DNA from: Trinickia mobilis
GTDB taxonomy: Bacteria; Pseudomonadota; Gammaproteobacteria; Burkholderiales; Burkholderiaceae
DNA length: 64,000 nucleotides
Reading direction: 5' to 3'
Assembly (NCBI RefSeq): GCF_017315705.1
Contig: NZ_JAFLRF010000004.1
Span: forward strand, 62,001-126,000
The position numbers were made by a program, and so were the translations under genes. Position 1 is the first letter of the stretch, and each line of letters starts with the position of its first letter. Of this stretch, positions 62,201 to 64,000 are shown in pieces. The notes under the pieces were generated by a model. It was not told where the DNA came from. It did not search any database and worked only from the letters and a program-made list of their open reading frames with translations.

Positions 62201-62857
62201 CTGCTGACCGCCTATCAGAACACCGCCTACGCGGCCCGCTATCGCAGCGTGGTCGATCGTATCCAGGCGAAGGAAATGCAGCTCGCCATCGCCGCCGCAC
62301 CGGACGCGAAGCGCCCTCACCTGCCGCTGACGCAGGCCGTCGCGCGCAATCTGGCGAAGCTGATGGCGTACAAGGACGAATACGAGGTCGCCCGCCTTTA
62401 TGCGGACCCGGCGTATTTGGACAAGCTGCGCGCGCAATTCGAAGGCGAGCCCGGCAAGGACTACAAGCTGAGCTTCTATCTCGCGCCGCCGCTTTTCGCG
62501 AAGCGCGACGAGCATGGGCATCCGGTGAAGCGGCGCTACGGGCCGTGGATGCTGCCGGCGTTCCGCGTGCTCGCGAAGCTGAAGGGCCTGCGCGGCACCG
62601 CTTTCGACGTGTTCGGCAAGACCGAAGAGCGGCGCAACGAACGCGCGATGATCGAGGACTACGTCGCGATGGTCGACGAATTCTGCGCCACGCTGGACAA
62701 GGCAAAGCTCGACACCGCGATCAAGCTGGCAACGCTCCCCGACGACATTCGCGGCTACGGTCACGTGAAGGAGCGCGCGGTGCAGCAGGCAGCACTCGAG
62801 CATAAGCGGATGATGAACGAGTACCGTCGGGCACGTGCGCTGGACGCTGCCGCTTGA
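59231..62857 (+). CDS. fused indolepyruvate ferredoxin oxidoreductase (IorA-IorB type)
   Basis: A 1208-residue oxygen-tolerant fusion enzyme that oxidatively decarboxylates aryl or branched 2-keto acids to acyl-CoA. The first 700 residues hold the transketolase-like part (GFISGYRGSPLGGVDQAL) and the ThDP motif GDGTYFHSG. A Cys cluster CEGCGDCSVQSNC with further Cys at SSCNKDFSCVKGFC binds iron-sulfur. The gamma-type domain starts near GILVTGVGGTGVVTIGG. The C-terminal extension carries the KRRYGPWMLPAFRVLAKLKG block of the fused form. Divergent LysR regulator. Confidence 0.92.
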   Translation: MNAPLSAEQRDALAPSASPASLPQVTLDDKYTLDKGRIYISGTQALVRLPMLQKERDRRAGLNTAGFISGYRGSPLGGVDQALWKAKKHLQANDVVFQPGVNEDLAATSVWGTQQLNLWPNAQRDGVFGMWYGKGPGVDRTGDVFKHANSAGTDPHGGVLVLAGDDHAAKSSSVAHQSDHAFIAAGIPVLYPANVQEYLDFGLHGWAMSRYSGLWVAMKCVTDVVESTASIDLDPDRVQIVTPTGYPMPAGGLNIRWPDPPLAQEARLLDYKWYAALAYVRANKLNRIVLDSPTPRFGIVTAGKAYLDVRQALVDLGLDDETCSRIGLRVLKVGCVWPLDAQDARAFATGLEEILVVEEKRQILEYALKEELYNWREDVRPKIYGKFDERDNEGGEWSVPRGDWLLPAHYELSPALIAKAIARRLAKADLPGDVRARIVARVAIIEAKEREAAKPRVTVERKPWFCSGCPHNTSTRVPEGSRALAGIGCHYMSMWMDRKTETFSQMGGEGVAWLGQMHFAGDKHVFVNLGDGTYFHSGLLAIRAAIAANANITYKILYNDAVAMTGGQPVDGVLTVPQIAHQVFAEGAKRIVVVTDEPEKYAANVSLPNGVTVHHRDRLDAIQRELREMPGTTVLIYDQTCATEKRRRRKRGTYPDPARRAFINDAVCEGCGDCSVQSNCLSVEPLETPLGAKRKINQSSCNKDFSCVKGFCPSFVTAEGAQLRKPKAAVGTSGDSAMPDFAALPQPALPALAKPYGILVTGVGGTGVVTIGGLIGMAAHLERKGVTVLDMAGLAQKGGAVLSHVQVAASPDALHATRIATGEARLVIGCDAIVSSSLDALSRTQFGVTNAAINSGATPTADFVRNAKWSFPGVEAEQDLRASIGDGCAFIDANALALTLLGDTIYANPLLLGFAWQKGWLPLELASLVRAIDLNGVSIDKNRLAFDWGRYVAQHGAEAIEAFAPRKSSQQVIAFKTAESLDPLVAAREQLLTAYQNTAYAARYRSVVDRIQAKEMQLAIAAAPDAKRPHLPLTQAVARNLAKLMAYKDEYEVARLYADPAYLDKLRAQFEGEPGKDYKLSFYLAPPLFAKRDEHGHPVKRRYGPWMLPAFRVLAKLKGLRGTAFDVFGKTEERRNERAMIEDYVAMVDEFCATLDKAKLDTAIKLATLPDDIRGYGHVKERAVQQAALEHKRMMNEYRRARALDAAA

Positions 62858-62879
62858 CCGGCGCAACGGGATGCGCCGG
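62858..62879 (+). terminator. hairpin after the oxidoreductase gene
   Basis: An 8-bp perfect stem (62858-62865 with 62872-62879) directly follows the stop codon, with a 6-nt loop. A pyrimidine-rich stretch rather than a T run follows. Confidence 0.6.
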
Positions 62880-62986
62880 CCTCCCTTCTCGCGCTTGCGC
62901 TTATCAGGGGCTAATATTCACACAATTGATCGATAGACGCGCAGTTCTGGTAACGCTTTGCTCCGTAATTTCCACTAGGAGATGAC

Positions 62987-64000
62987 ATGAGTGACGTGCG
63001 ATACGGCGACAATGCAGCAAACAATGCGAAAACCGACCCTATCAAGCACGTCGTTCTGCTCTTGATGGAGAACCACTCGTTCGATCAAATGCTCGGATCG
63101 CTCGACGCAGTGCACAAGGGTCTCGACGGTATAAAAAACGGGCAGGGAAAAATCAACGACGACGGCCACGGAAAGTCTTATCGTCTAAAAGAGACGCAAG
63201 AGCGTCAAATGAAGCTCGACCCGCAGCACGACCATCGAGACGTGCTGAAACAGCTCGAGGGAGACAACGGCGGCTTCGTCCGTAATTTCGTCTACCACTA
63301 TCCGCGCAGCACCCAGGCCCAGCGCCAGGACATCATGGGGTATTACCCGCTCGATTTCCTGCCCGCGCTGCACACGCTGGGCCGGCAGTTTACGATTTGC
63401 GACCAATGGTTTTCTTCGCTGCCCGGCCCGACCTGGCCCAACCGGTTTTTCGCGCTGTCGGGCACGTCAATGGGCGAAGTCGATATGCCGGACGGGATCA
63501 ATGCGCTCGAACCGAAGTGGTACACCGAGCAAAAGCAAGAGACGATCTTCGATCGGCTGAATGAAAAACAAAAAAGCTGGAAGGTCTATTTCTACGATTT
63601 CCCCGCCTCCTTGCTGCTCGTGAACCAAAGGAAACCCGAGAACCTCAAAAACTATTGCCTGTTCAAGCAGTTCTTCGAAGACACAGCCGGCGACGCCAGC
63701 GCCTTTCCCGAGTTTGTCCTGATCGAACCGAAGTATTTCGGCCAGGCGCAAAACGACGACCATCCGCCGCACAACATCATGAAAGCGGAGAAGCTGATCG
63801 CCGACACCTACAACGCGATCCGTTCCAACCCGAAGCTGTGGGAGACGACGTTGCTGGTGGTGCTGTATGACGAGCACGGCGGTTTCTTCGACCACGTCGT
63901 GCCGCCCGCGGACGCCACGCCTCCCGATGAGCACCCGAGCGCTTTCCCCTTCAGGCAGCTCGGCGTGCGAGTACCGGCGATTCTGGTTTCACCGTGGTGC
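62987..64000 (+). CDS. phosphoesterase / phospholipase C family protein, 3' end outside the window
   Basis: The first 338 residues of a PF04185-type phosphoesterase, a family that includes phospholipase C and AcpA. VVLLLMENHSFDQMLG holds the N-terminal metal ligands (Glu, Asn), DQWFSSLPGPTWPNRFFALSG the central block, and LYDEHGGFFDHVVPP further metal residues (Asp, Glu, His). The ATG at 62987 has AGGAG upstream. There is no Tat or Sec signal at the N-terminus, unlike classical secreted phospholipases, so it may stay in the cell or use another export route. The frame is open at the window end. Confidence 0.88.
   Translation, partial: MSDVRYGDNAANNAKTDPIKHVVLLLMENHSFDQMLGSLDAVHKGLDGIKNGQGKINDDGHGKSYRLKETQERQMKLDPQHDHRDVLKQLEGDNGGFVRNFVYHYPRSTQAQRQDIMGYYPLDFLPALHTLGRQFTICDQWFSSLPGPTWPNRFFALSGTSMGEVDMPDGINALEPKWYTEQKQETIFDRLNEKQKSWKVYFYDFPASLLLVNQRKPENLKNYCLFKQFFEDTAGDASAFPEFVLIEPKYFGQAQNDDHPPHNIMKAEKLIADTYNAIRSNPKLWETTLLVVLYDEHGGFFDHVVPPADATPPDEHPSAFPFRQLGVRVPAILVSPWC

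Noticed and set aside
59582-62866. Long minus-strand frame of 1094 codons
   Set aside because: Shadow of the indolepyruvate oxidoreductase gene; no recognisable protein pattern.

Overview
The window reads as chromosomal DNA of a GC-rich betaproteobacterium of the Burkholderiaceae (Burkholderia/Paraburkholderia/Trinickia-like). This rests on an intracellular PHB depolymerase, a BPSS1780-type membrane protein, an OmpC-type porin, the pcaQ-pcaHG arrangement, a fused indolepyruvate ferredoxin oxidoreductase and many LysR regulators. No rRNA, tRNA, CRISPR array or intact transposon was seen. Both ends cut genes: an FtsI-like penicillin-binding protein on the left and a phosphoesterase/phospholipase C on the right.

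Layout. 1-24.7 kb is mostly core-like: PBP C-terminus, cupin, phaZ, GST, yigZ; a catabolic block (GMC oxidoreductase, enolase-superfamily dehydratase, AldA-like dehydrogenase, LysR); an Nramp-related transporter; a PiT phosphate transporter facing a PPK2 polyphosphate kinase; an HtrA-type protease; ggt; small membrane proteins; and the large helicase lhr. 24.7-31.3 kb is an accessory stretch. It holds two RloA/RloB (AbiL-like) ATPase modules in opposite orientation, visibly AT-richer than their surroundings. Both are damaged. The first ATPase frame has lost its normal N-terminus and runs out of a degenerate 42-bp tandem repeat array, and its RloB has an in-frame stop. The second has an intact ATPase but only a frameshifted, truncated RloB. 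Between them lie a monooxygenase/ECF-sigma pair sharing a perfect inverted repeat, and a GST.

31.3-33.7 kb is pcaQ divergent from pcaHG (protocatechuate ring cleavage). 33.8-42.6 kb is a long minus-strand cluster: split transketolase, SDR, TRAP transporter (DctP, fused DctQM), single-chain transketolase and 2-hydroxyacid dehydrogenase, with a divergent LysR. It contains no kinase, and the single-chain transketolase lacks residues normally used to bind sugar phosphates. It may handle an unphosphorylated C2-donor substrate such as hydroxypyruvate, and its pathway is unassigned.

43.8-49.5 kb holds envelope and secreted proteins (SH3-like protein with Gln/Pro repeats, a lipoprotein, a large modular glycoside-hydrolase-like protein) and ohr behind a palindromic operator. 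49.5-56.3 kb is a sugar-acid module: lactonase, GntP permease, porin and SelA/DgaE-type PLP lyase, divergent from an IclR regulator and a RidA-like deaminase. 56.3-64 kb holds three regulator/target arrangements, the 1208-residue indolepyruvate oxidoreductase and the truncated phospholipase C.
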